From Deltaproteobacteria bacterium (GTDB lineage Bacteria > Desulfobacterota > SM23-61), in assembly GCA_026388915.1 (NCBI GenBank), contig JAPLIW010000203.1:1-5111 (forward strand): DNA of 5,111 nucleotides, in the 5' to 3' direction. Made by a program: the position numbers and the translations under genes. The first letter of the stretch is position 1, and each line of letters starts with the position of its first letter. Under the pieces are notes generated by a model. It had not been told where the DNA came from. It saw only the letters and a list, made by a program, of their open reading frames with translations, and made no database searches. Below are positions 1 through 5,111 of this stretch, piece after piece.

Positions 1-1749
1 TCTTTCGCCGCCTCCTACCCGGGGACGCCGGCCTCCGAGATCCTTTCCTCCTTCGTCCAGATGGCCAAGGCCGCCGAGAGCCCGGCCATGGGGGAATGGT
101 CCATCAATGAGAAAGTCGCCTTCGAAACCGCCCTCGCGGTCAGTTATTCCGGGGGTCGGGCGGCGGCCAGCATGAAGCAGGTGGGACTGAACGTGGCCTG
201 CGACCCCCTGATGAGCTCGGCCTACACCGGGGTGAAGGGCGGATTCCTGGTCATCTCCGCCGACGACCCCGGACCGCATAGCTCCCAGACCGAGCAGGAC
301 AGCCGGATGATGGCCATGATGGCCAAAGTCCCGGTTTTGGACCCCTCCAGCCCCCAGGAAGCCAAGGAGATGGTGCAACTCGGCTTCCAGATCTCGGAAG
401 AATTCGAAATCCCGGTCATGATCCGGCCCACCACCCGGGTCTGCCACTCCCGGCAGGGGGTTTCCTTTGAAGACATTCCTGCTCCCACCATTCCCGCGGG
501 CTTTCTAAAAGACCCTCAGAGATGGGCGGCGACTCCCCGGTATCGATTTGTGCTCCACCAACAGTTGAACCAGAAAATCGCGGCGATTACGGATAAGTAT
601 GGCAAGAAATCCTTTCTGAAAATATTGGGCGGCAAGAACGCTTCCCAGTGCATTCTTTCTTCCGGGGTTGCCCTGGCCCACACCTATGACCTTCTGAAAG
701 AACTCAACCTGGAAGATCGAATTGCCCTCTATCAGGTAAAAATGCCCTACCCCCTGAACGCCAGGGCCATCCTTGAAAAAATCAACCCCTACAAAGATAT
801 CCTGGTGATCGAAGAGACCGACCCGGTCATGGAGATGCAACTGGCCATGCGGGATCGCATCAAGGGTAGGCTCGATGGGTCAATTCCGCCCCAGGGTGAA
901 CTTATTCCCGATATTCTGGAGGAGTGTATTCGGACTTTTGCCGGGCTGACCGGCGCGAAAAGGCCGGCCCCGGCCGGCAAACCCAGGAGACCCACCCTCT
1001 GCCCCGGATGCCCGCACCGGGCCGCTTTTTACGCCATCCGCCAGACCTTCCCGAACGGAATCTATCCCAGTGACATCGGCTGCTACACCCTCGGTTTAAA
1101 CCTGGGGGCGGTGGACACGGTCCTGTGCATGGGCGCGACCATCAGCCAGGCCGCGGGGTTCTACCATGCCTACCGGATGAAGGGAGAATTCCCGCCCATC
1201 GTAGCCACCATCGGGGATTCCACTTTCTACCATGCAGGATTGCCGCCGCTGGTCAACGCGGTCCACAATGGAGCGAAATTCATCCTCGTCCTCCTCGACA
1301 ATTCCACCACTGCCATGACCGGGAACCAGCCGACCCCCGGGGTGGAGATTCTGGTGGACGGCCGAAAGGGGAAAGCCGTTTCCATGGAGGAACTGGTAAA
1401 AGCCAGCGGGGTGAAATCCCTCTCGGTGGTGGATCCTTACTCCCTCGAAGACATGACCCAAGCCCTGAAGGAAGCAGACCAGGCCTGTCGATCGGAAAAT
1501 GGAGGAGTAGCGGCCATCATCTCCCGGCATCCCTGCCTGATGGACATGGGGGTGGAAAAGAAGAAGAGAACGGAACGGGTGGAAATTACGGACGACTGCA
1601 TCGGCTGCCGGATCTGCATCGATGATTTTGAGTGCCCGGCCATCGAGGCGGACCCGGACACGGGGCTGGCCCGGATCGACCAGACCCTCTGCTCGGCCTG
1701 CGGAGTCTGCGTCCAAGTATGTCCGCAAAACGCAATACAAAAGAAATAA
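1..1749 (+). CDS. iorA: Indolepyruvate:ferredoxin oxidoreductase, alpha subunit (5' partial)
   Basis: This cytoplasmic thiamine-diphosphate (TPP) enzyme subunit oxidatively decarboxylates aryl-pyruvates (indolepyruvate, phenylpyruvate) to aryl-acetyl-CoA and passes electrons to ferredoxin. The frame is open from base 1, and the first codons read SYPGTPASEI, the family's N-terminal pyrimidine-domain motif. The ATG at 61 is therefore internal, and roughly 20-35 residues are probably missing. Counting from base 1, 582 residues remain. Visible motifs are NEK (36-38, with the likely TPP-activating Glu37), the CPGCPHR motif (334-340), and the TPP/Mg site from GDS (405-407) to LDN (432-434) followed by TTAMTGNQPTPG. 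A C-terminal two-[4Fe-4S] ferredoxin domain has Cys 533/536/539/545 and 564/567/570/574. The first cluster has five residues between its last two cysteines, wider than in classical ferredoxins. The stop lies 4 bp before a repeat element, and iorB follows. Substrate preference cannot be read from the sequence. Confidence 0.96.
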   Translation, partial: SFAASYPGTPASEILSSFVQMAKAAESPAMGEWSINEKVAFETALAVSYSGGRAAASMKQVGLNVACDPLMSSAYTGVKGGFLVISADDPGPHSSQTEQDSRMMAMMAKVPVLDPSSPQEAKEMVQLGFQISEEFEIPVMIRPTTRVCHSRQGVSFEDIPAPTIPAGFLKDPQRWAATPRYRFVLHQQLNQKIAAITDKYGKKSFLKILGGKNASQCILSSGVALAHTYDLLKELNLEDRIALYQVKMPYPLNARAILEKINPYKDILVIEETDPVMEMQLAMRDRIKGRLDGSIPPQGELIPDILEECIRTFAGLTGAKRPAPAGKPRRPTLCPGCPHRAAFYAIRQTFPNGIYPSDIGCYTLGLNLGAVDTVLCMGATISQAAGFYHAYRMKGEFPPIVATIGDSTFYHAGLPPLVNAVHNGAKFILVLLDNSTTAMTGNQPTPGVEILVDGRKGKAVSMEELVKASGVKSLSVVDPYSLEDMTQALKEADQACRSENGGVAAIISRHPCLMDMGVEKKKRTERVEITDDCIGCRICIDDFECPAIEADPDTGLARIDQTLCSACGVCVQVCPQNAIQKK

Positions 1750-1810
1750 AATATTAACCGCAGAGATCGCAGTGCACGCAGAGATGAATATGAATGTAAA
1801 AGAAGAAGCC

Positions 1811-1865
1811 AAACCAAATTTCAGGCAGGACGAAAGGTCGACGTCCCAATTGGGGTTTGCTTTTT
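1811..1865 (+). other. Possible hairpin plus T-run in the repeat core (attenuator-like)
   Basis: AAACC (1811-1815) can pair with GGTTT (1854-1858), and AATT (1817-1820) with AATT (1848-1851). A nested GGACG/CGTCC stem (1828-1832 with 1842-1846) lies inside. Five T residues follow at 1861-1865. This looks like a weak, interrupted intrinsic terminator or attenuator between iorA and iorB. The stem is short and bulged, so it could be chance structure. Confidence 0.22.
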
Positions 1866-1868
1866 GAC

Positions 1869-1874
1869 TATAAT
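1869..1874 (+). promoter_or_regulatory. Candidate -10 box (TATAAT) upstream of iorB
   Basis: A perfect sigma-70-type TATAAT lies 57 bp upstream of the iorB ATG, between the hairpin core and the right repeat arm. No good -35 hexamer is found 15-18 bp upstream. A transcript starting near 1881 would carry the right repeat arm in its leader. This rests on the hexamer alone. Confidence 0.3.
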
Positions 1875-1921
1875 CATTCTCTGCGGTCTCTGCGGTCTCT
1901 GTGATCTCTGCGGTGAGAGCT

Positions 1922-1925
1922 GAGG
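1922..1925 (+). promoter_or_regulatory. Ribosome binding site deciding the iorB start
   Basis: GAGG sits 5 bp before the ATG at 1931 and just after the right repeat arm. It supports 1931 over the in-frame GTG at 1901, which lies inside the repeat, and over the in-frame ATG at 1937. Confidence 0.6.
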
Positions 1926-1930
1926 TTTTT

Positions 1931-2443
1931 ATGAATATGCAGATTGCCATAACTGGACGGGGAGGGCAGGGGGTTCTTTTCCTGACCCGGATTCTCAGCG
2001 AATGCGCCCTGGAGATGGGGCTGGAGGTGATCGCCTCGGAGACCCACGGGATGGCCATGCGGGGGGGGTCGGTGATCTCCACCCTGAAGGTCGGCGCTTT
2101 CCGCGGCCCCCTGATCGGGAGCGGCCAGGCGGGGGTGATGCTGGTGCTGGATCCGGGGTCCTATGAAACTTTTTCCAACCTCCTTTCCCCGGGAGGGATC
2201 GCTTTCCTCAATACGGCTTCCTCCCAAGCCCACCCCCACCTCGACGCGACCGACCTGGCGGCAAAAATGGGGTCGCCGCTCATGTCCAACCTGGTGCTTT
2301 TGGGCTTTGCCCTGGGCCATGACCGGCTCTTCTGCAAATATTCTCAAGTGGAGGAGTTGACCGGGAAGATATCCCCGCCCCGTTTCCGGGAGGCCAACCT
2401 CCAGGCTTTGAAAATGGGCTATTCGGCGAGTAAAAATACTTAA
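1931..2443 (+). CDS. iorB: Indolepyruvate:ferredoxin oxidoreductase, beta subunit
   Basis: This is the small subunit of the IorAB complex and belongs to the 2-oxoacid:acceptor oxidoreductase gamma-type family. It pairs with IorA in the cytoplasm to form the active enzyme. The 170-residue protein starts MNMQIAITGRGGQGV, whose GxGGQGV glycine-rich motif (residues 9-15) is the family hallmark. It is followed by SETHGMAMRGGS (36-47), the usual second signature. The length is slightly short for the family, which is commonly about 180-200 residues, but the C-terminal region looks intact. The ATG at 1931 is chosen because GAGG precedes it and because the upstream in-frame extension to GTG 1901 translates repeat sequence. 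The TAA stop lies within the first four bases of the next repeat element, so the last residues (SKNT) may reflect an insertion that trimmed or replaced the original end. Confidence 0.95.
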   Translation: MNMQIAITGRGGQGVLFLTRILSECALEMGLEVIASETHGMAMRGGSVISTLKVGAFRGPLIGSGQAGVMLVLDPGSYETFSNLLSPGGIAFLNTASSQAHPHLDATDLAAKMGSPLMSNLVLLGFALGHDRLFCKYSQVEELTGKISPPRFREANLQALKMGYSASKNT

Positions 2444-2754
2444 CCGCAGAGGTCGCAGAGCACGCAGAGATTAAAATGGGAAAAAGCTCAAGGCCGGGAT
2501 GCAGGAGGAAAAGCGGCCTCATTTCCAACGCTCCCCGGAAGGTCAAAAACACCAAAGGTCTTTCTAAGGATGATCTCTGCGCTCTCTGCTTCCTCTTCGT
2601 TCATCCTCTGGTCTTCATCCCCGGAGGATCGAAAGGCAAAGAGGAGTCAATCTCCATAAAATGATTTGTGTTTCTGTTTTTCCCGATAAAAAGCTCTGCG
2701 GTCTCCGCGTACTCTGCGGTTGATTTTTTCTTCATGCTCGGAGGGCGCAGAGAC
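2440..2754. repeat. Composite CGCAGAG-family repeat element (iorB-livH)
   Basis: This fills most of the 346-bp gap between iorB and livH. The left arm (2440-2471) has three 9-bp units at 2445, 2454 and 2463 and matches the first element's left arm at 30 of 32 positions. Two units in the opposite orientation lie in the middle (2575-2592). The right arm has three more inverted units at 2694, 2703 and 2712 (CTCTGCGGT, CTCCGCGTA, CTCTGCGGT) and is followed by a six-T run (2724-2729). One isolated direct unit lies at 2746-2754. The core contains small hairpins: AGGCCG/CGGCCT (2491-2496 with 2514-2519) and ATCC/GGAT (2617-2620 with 2626-2629). Three clusters of units suggest nested or successive insertions. 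No credible gene is seen inside. Confidence 0.8.
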
Positions 2755-2757
2755 TTT

Positions 2758-2763
2758 TATAAT
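2758..2763 (+). promoter_or_regulatory. Candidate -10 box (TATAAT) upstream of livH
   Basis: A perfect TATAAT ends 26 bp before the livH ATG, just after the last repeat unit. Candidate -35 positions 16-18 bp upstream match TTGACA at only about two of six bases. It may give the liv genes their own transcription start downstream of iorAB. Confidence 0.35.
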
Positions 2764-2789
2764 TTCCTAAGGAACAAGAAAGAAGACCG

Positions 2790-3674
2790 ATGAGTCTCTG
2801 GCTGCAGGTTTTTCAGTTCACCCTCTCCGGCCTGACCACCGGCAGCACCTACGCCCTGGTGGCCATCGGCTTCTCCCTGATTCACAACGCCACGGGGATC
2901 GTCAATTTCGCCCAGGGGGAGTTTGTCATGCTGGGGGGGATGTTCATGATCACCTTCTACAGCTTCCTGCGGCTTCCCATGGTTCTGGCCTTTGTTCTGA
3001 CGGTATTCTGCGTTGCGGCCATCGGCTTTCTGCTGGAGCGGGGACCGATCAACCGGGCCCGGTCTAAAGAGATTCTCATCCTGGTCATGATCACGGTTGG
3101 CGCTTCCATTTCCATCAAGGGCCTGTCCATGATGATCTGGGGAAAGAACCCTATGACCCTTCCGTCTTTCTCCGGGGAAAACCCCCTGATTTTCTTGGGG
3201 GCGGCCATCATGCCCCAGAGCATCTGGATCTTTGGAATCACGCTTTTCGTGGTCGTCGCCCTCAGCTACTTTTTCCGGGGAACGATGACCGGGAAGGCCA
3301 TGCGGGCCGTCGCGGCCAGCCGGAAAACCGCTCTTCTGACCGGAATCTCGGTGGACCGGATGATTCTCCTTTCCTTTACTCTCAGCGGGGCGCTGGGGGC
3401 CGCGGCCGGGGTCATCCTGACGCCCATCACCACCACCTCTTACGACGTGGGGGTCATGATGGGGTTGAAGGGCTTTTCGGCGGCCATCCTGGGAGGGTAC
3501 GGGTCCATGCCGGGAGCGGTCATCGGGGGTCTTCTCCTGGGGGTGCTGGAGTCTCTGGGCGCCGGCCTGATCTCTTCGGAATACAAGGACGCTTTGGCCT
3601 TTCTGATTCTGTTGATCGTTTTGTTTTTCAAACCCACGGGGATTCTGGGGAAGGGAAGTTTCAAGCGGGTGTGA
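2790..3674 (+). CDS. livH: Branched-chain amino acid ABC transporter permease LivH
   Basis: One of the two inner-membrane permeases of a hydrophobic amino-acid ABC importer (LivKHMGF type), it forms half of the translocation channel with LivM. It is 294 residues, the usual length, and strongly hydrophobic throughout with several membrane segments. LivH-type motifs are GLTTGSTYALVAIGFSLIH (14-32), NFAQGEFVMLGG (39-50), the cytoplasmic loop GKAMRAVAASRKTALLTGI (168-186) that contacts the ATPase, and LKGFSAAILGGYGSMPGAV (226-244), with a C-terminal KPTGILG. The ATG at 2790 is the first ATG after an in-frame stop at 2760; its ribosome site is weak (AGAAG at 2781-2785, with AAGGAA further back). 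livM follows after 9 bp. No binding-protein gene precedes it here. The transported substrate could be branched-chain or aromatic amino acids, or another small carboxylate or amide. Confidence 0.95.
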   Translation: MSLWLQVFQFTLSGLTTGSTYALVAIGFSLIHNATGIVNFAQGEFVMLGGMFMITFYSFLRLPMVLAFVLTVFCVAAIGFLLERGPINRARSKEILILVMITVGASISIKGLSMMIWGKNPMTLPSFSGENPLIFLGAAIMPQSIWIFGITLFVVVALSYFFRGTMTGKAMRAVAASRKTALLTGISVDRMILLSFTLSGALGAAAGVILTPITTTSYDVGVMMGLKGFSAAILGGYGSMPGAVIGGLLLGVLESLGAGLISSEYKDALAFLILLIVLFFKPTGILGKGSFKRV

Positions 3675-3678
3675 GGGA
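3673..3678 (+). promoter_or_regulatory. Ribosome binding site of livM overlapping the livH stop
   Basis: GAGGGA begins within the livH TGA stop (3672-3674) and ends 5 bp before the livM ATG at 3684. The overlap points to coupled translation of the two permeases and fixes the livM start. Confidence 0.6.
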
Positions 3679-3683
3679 TCGAG

Positions 3684-4655
3684 ATGGGAAAGCAGAATAA
3701 AATATACCTCATTCTTTTCGCCTTGGGTGTCTTTGCCCTGCCCTTTTTCCTGCGGAACAATTACCACCTGATGGTGCTGAATATATCCGCCCTGAATATT
3801 CTGGTGGTCATCGGCCTTAATCTGCTCATGGGCTTCGCCGGGCAGATCTCCCTGGGCCACGCCGCTTTCTTCGGGCTGGGTGCTTATCTTTCGGGTATTC
3901 TCACCACGACCTACGGTTTCCCCATGTGGCCCACCCTTTTCCTGGCCATGGCCCTCACGGCGGGAGTGGCCTTGGTGATCGGCATCCCCACTCTCAAACT
4001 GGAGGGGCACTATCTGGTCATGGCCACCCTGGGTTTCAACGTCATCGTTTATATTATGATGCTCCAGCTGGAGCCGGTAACGGGCGGGCCCTCGGGCTTT
4101 TCGGGGATCCCCCGCCTGGAGTTGAGCGGATTTATTTTCGATTCGGACCGGAAGTATTACTACCTGCTATGGGCGGTTTCCATCGGGACGCTCCTTCTTT
4201 CTTTGAACCTGATTTATTCCCGGGTGGGCCGGGCCATGGCGGCGTTGAGACAGAACGAAATTGCGGCCCGTTGCGCGGGCATCGATACGGAGGCCTATAA
4301 GGTAAAGATATTCGTTCTCAGCGCGGCCATGGCCTCTCTCGCGGGAAGTCTCTACGCTCATTACCTCACTTTCATCAGCCCGGGGACTTTCAGCTTCTTC
4401 TATTCCCTGCAGGTGGTCACCATGGTCCTGGTGGGGGGAATGGGCTCTTTGTGGGGGTCGGTTTTCGGGGCGCTCTTATTGACCGTCTTGCCGGAAGCCC
4501 TTCATGCGGTCAAGGAGTACAATGTCCTGGTTTACGGGCTCATCCTCATGGGGGTCCTGGTGTTCTTTCCCCACGGCTTGCTGACGGGGATTGCCGGGAT
4601 CCTGCGGAAGAGGGAGAAAGGCGTGTCTGCCGGGGTGGAGAAATCAAGAGCATAA
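3684..4655 (+). CDS. livM: Branched-chain amino acid ABC transporter permease LivM
   Basis: This is the second inner-membrane permease and the partner of LivH. It is 323 residues, normal for the short LivM type. Membrane segments alternate with short loops. LivM motifs are GLNLLMGFAGQISLGHAAF (44-62), TLKLEGHYLVMATLGF (103-118), TGGPSGFSGIP (133-143), the ATPase-contacting loop GRAMAALRQNEIAARCAGID (182-201), and VLVGGMGSLWGSVFGA (248-263), followed by PHGLLTGI near the C-terminus. The tail from about 308 is basic and cytoplasmic. The start is supported by GAGGGA 5 bp upstream and by the 9-bp gap to livH, so the two permeases are surely one operon. An AT-rich repeat element begins within 7 bp of its stop and separates it from livG. 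Confidence 0.95.
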   Translation: MGKQNKIYLILFALGVFALPFFLRNNYHLMVLNISALNILVVIGLNLLMGFAGQISLGHAAFFGLGAYLSGILTTTYGFPMWPTLFLAMALTAGVALVIGIPTLKLEGHYLVMATLGFNVIVYIMMLQLEPVTGGPSGFSGIPRLELSGFIFDSDRKYYYLLWAVSIGTLLLSLNLIYSRVGRAMAALRQNEIAARCAGIDTEAYKVKIFVLSAAMASLAGSLYAHYLTFISPGTFSFFYSLQVVTMVLVGGMGSLWGSVFGALLLTVLPEALHAVKEYNVLVYGLILMGVLVFFPHGLLTGIAGILRKREKGVSAGVEKSRA

Positions 4656-4661
4656 TAATGA

Positions 4662-4797
4662 AGCACCAAATCCCAAGCACCAAATTCCAAATAAGCGCCA
4701 ATGGCCAAAAATCAAAAATACAAACAACGTTGTTTCGGTCATTCGGTTATTGAAGTTTGGAATTTATTTGAGATTTGGATTTTGGGATTTGGAATTT
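4662..4797. repeat. AT-rich CCAAAT/ATTTGG inverted repeat element (livM-livG)
   Basis: The left arm has two adjacent 14-bp copies, 4662-4675 and 4676-4689, of AGCACCAAATYCCA, differing at one position. The right arm (about 4754-4797) is rich in the opposite-strand words TTTGGAATTT and GATTTGG, so the arms are imperfect inverted repeats. The base composition is far more AT-rich than the flanking genes. The element begins 6 bp after the livM stop and ends about 35 bp before the livG ATG, breaking neither gene. It is a different family from the CGCAGAG elements at the other two junctions. No coding signal or transposase is seen; its function is unknown. Confidence 0.75.
4722..4735. repeat. Perfect 14-bp palindrome in the AT-rich element
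   Basis: AAACAACGTTGTTT is its own reverse complement and lies between the two arms, somewhat left of the element's midpoint. It could be a cruciform tip, a protein-binding site or simply the apex of the inverted repeat. No regulator can be named. Confidence 0.55.
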
Positions 4798-4832
4798 CTG
4801 GGCTTTTCCAAATGTAACTGGGCGATGGAAAA

Positions 4833-5111
4833 ATGGGACAGAAAATATTAGAAGCTAGAAATGTTACCCTTCGCTTCGGCGGGCTGGAGGCGCTGAACGG
4901 GCTTTCTTTTGCCGTCGACCCGGGTCGGATTCTTTCCCTCATCGGGCCCAACGGGGCGGGGAAGACCACTCTGCTGAACACCATCACCGGCGTTTATTCC
5001 CTGGATTCCGGGGAAATCCTCTTCCAGGGGAGACCGATTTCCCGCCTCAAGACTCACCAGATTGCGGCCCTGGGGATTCACAGGACTTTTCAGCAGTCGC
5101 AGCTTTTCCAC
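4833..5111 (+). CDS. livG: Branched-chain amino acid ABC transporter ATP-binding protein LivG (3' partial)
   Basis: This is a cytoplasmic ATPase that powers the LivHM permeases. The 93 visible residues cover the N-terminal part of the nucleotide-binding domain; a full protein is normally about 250-260. They start MGQKILEARNVTLRFGGLEA, then the Walker A motif GPNGAGKTT (38-46), and reach the Q-loop region HRTFQQSQLF (83-92, with Q87 the likely Q-loop glutamine). The GIxRTFQ wording is typical of LivG rather than LivF. Walker B, the signature motif and the LivG-type C-terminal extension lie beyond the window. The ATG at 4833 is in frame and precedes the conserved strand; the ribosome site is poor, with only GATGGA just before it. 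The ATG at 4825 is out of frame and stops after eight codons. An antisense open frame covers the same region but is a shadow. Confidence 0.94.
   Translation, partial: MGQKILEARNVTLRFGGLEALNGLSFAVDPGRILSLIGPNGAGKTTLLNTITGVYSLDSGEILFQGRPISRLKTHQIAALGIHRTFQQSQLFH

Larger units (their letters stand above)
1754..1914. repeat. CGCAGAG-family intergenic inverted repeat element (iorA-iorB)
   Basis: The left arm (1754-1785) is TTAAC followed by three 9-bp units starting at 1759, 1768 and 1777, with consensus CGCAGAGAT. The right arm (1879-1914) holds four units in the opposite orientation: CTCTGCGGT at 1879, 1888 and 1906, and CTCTGTGAT at 1897. The arms are imperfect inverted repeats around a core of about 93 bp with no coding signal. 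The left arm matches that of the second element (2440-2471) at 30 of 32 positions, while the cores look unrelated. The element fills most of the space between iorA and iorB without breaking either. Its mobility and function are unknown; it resembles short tandem or REP-like intergenic repeats rather than an IS, and no transposase is seen. Confidence 0.85.

Noticed and set aside
61..63. ATG as the true start of iorA
   Set aside because: The same frame is open to base 1 and encodes the conserved SYPGTPASEI motif before this ATG, so the gene starts upstream of the window.
1754..1914. CRISPR array
   Set aside because: The units are 9 bp and contiguous with no spacers of 25-40 bp, and the two arms face each other; no cas gene is present.
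1901..1930. In-frame GTG start extending iorB by 10 residues
   Set aside because: The extension translates the right repeat arm; the ATG at 1931 has GAGG at good spacing and directly precedes the conserved GRGGQGV strand.
1096..2347. Antisense open frames over iorA, the first repeat and iorB
   Set aside because: They cross the repeat arms, giving peptides such as HRRDHRDRRDRRE from the 9-bp units, and have no family resemblance. A 9-bp period stays open in one frame by arithmetic, not by coding selection.
2476..2664. Open frame of 62 codons in the iorB-livH gap
   Set aside because: It lies inside the composite repeat, reads through the inverted units (DLCALC), has no clear ribosome site, and resembles no protein I recognise.
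2694..2729. Right repeat arm plus six-T run as a rho-independent terminator
   Set aside because: The pairing partner is either over 100 bp (2575-2592, which is in the same orientation) or about 220 bp away (2440-2471); no compact GC-rich hairpin lies immediately before the T-run.
2757..4010. Long antisense open frame of 417 codons over livH and livM
   Set aside because: Its translation is low-complexity and rich in His, Gln, Gly, Asp and Arg, as expected for the complement of GC-rich membrane-protein codons; the sense frames have clear family motifs.
4451..4851. Overlapping open frames across the livM end and the AT-rich repeat
   Set aside because: They are out-of-frame with livM and then run through repeat sequence; no motif or ribosome site supports them.
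4848..5111. Antisense open frame opposite livG
   Set aside because: The sense strand encodes an unmistakable ABC ATPase start with Walker A and Q-loop; the antisense frame is its shadow.

Overview
The window is 5.1 kb of moderately GC-rich bacterial DNA with every recognisable gene on the + strand. It suggests an anaerobic bacterium that ferments or respires amino acids or aromatic compounds. A Desulfobacterota/Syntrophobacterales-like deltaproteobacterium is my best guess, from protein wording, the pairing of an indolepyruvate oxidoreductase with a Liv transporter, and the abundant short intergenic repeats. No taxonomic marker is present, so this is only an inference.

Layout: (1) 1-1749, iorA, the large catalytic subunit of indolepyruvate:ferredoxin oxidoreductase, missing its N-terminus at the window edge. 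(2) 1750-1930, an intergenic repeat element whose arms are tandem 9-bp CGCAGAG-type units facing each other. (3) 1931-2443, iorB, the small subunit. (4) 2444-2789, a 346-bp gap filled mostly by a second, more complex copy of the same repeat family; I see no convincing gene in it. (5) 2790-3674 livH and 3684-4655 livM, the two membrane permeases of a branched-chain/hydrophobic amino-acid ABC transporter, 9 bp apart. (6) 4656-4832, a different, AT-rich inverted repeat element built from CCAAAT/ATTTGG words around a perfect 14-bp palindrome. (7) 4833-5111, livG, an ABC ATPase cut by the window end.

The genes fit one pathway. The Liv transporter brings in hydrophobic or aromatic amino acids; a transaminase (not in the window) would give aryl-pyruvates; IorAB oxidatively decarboxylates these to aryl-acetyl-CoA and reduces ferredoxin. 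A substrate-binding protein (LivK) and a second ATPase (LivF) are expected but not visible, and may lie outside the window.

The protein-coding content is ordinary. The unusual part is the set of non-coding repeats: three of the four gene junctions hold a repeat element, the iorB stop codon lies inside one, and a perfect TATAAT hexamer lies before both genes that follow a CGCAGAG element. I found no CRISPR array, tRNA, rRNA, transposase, phage gene or defence system.
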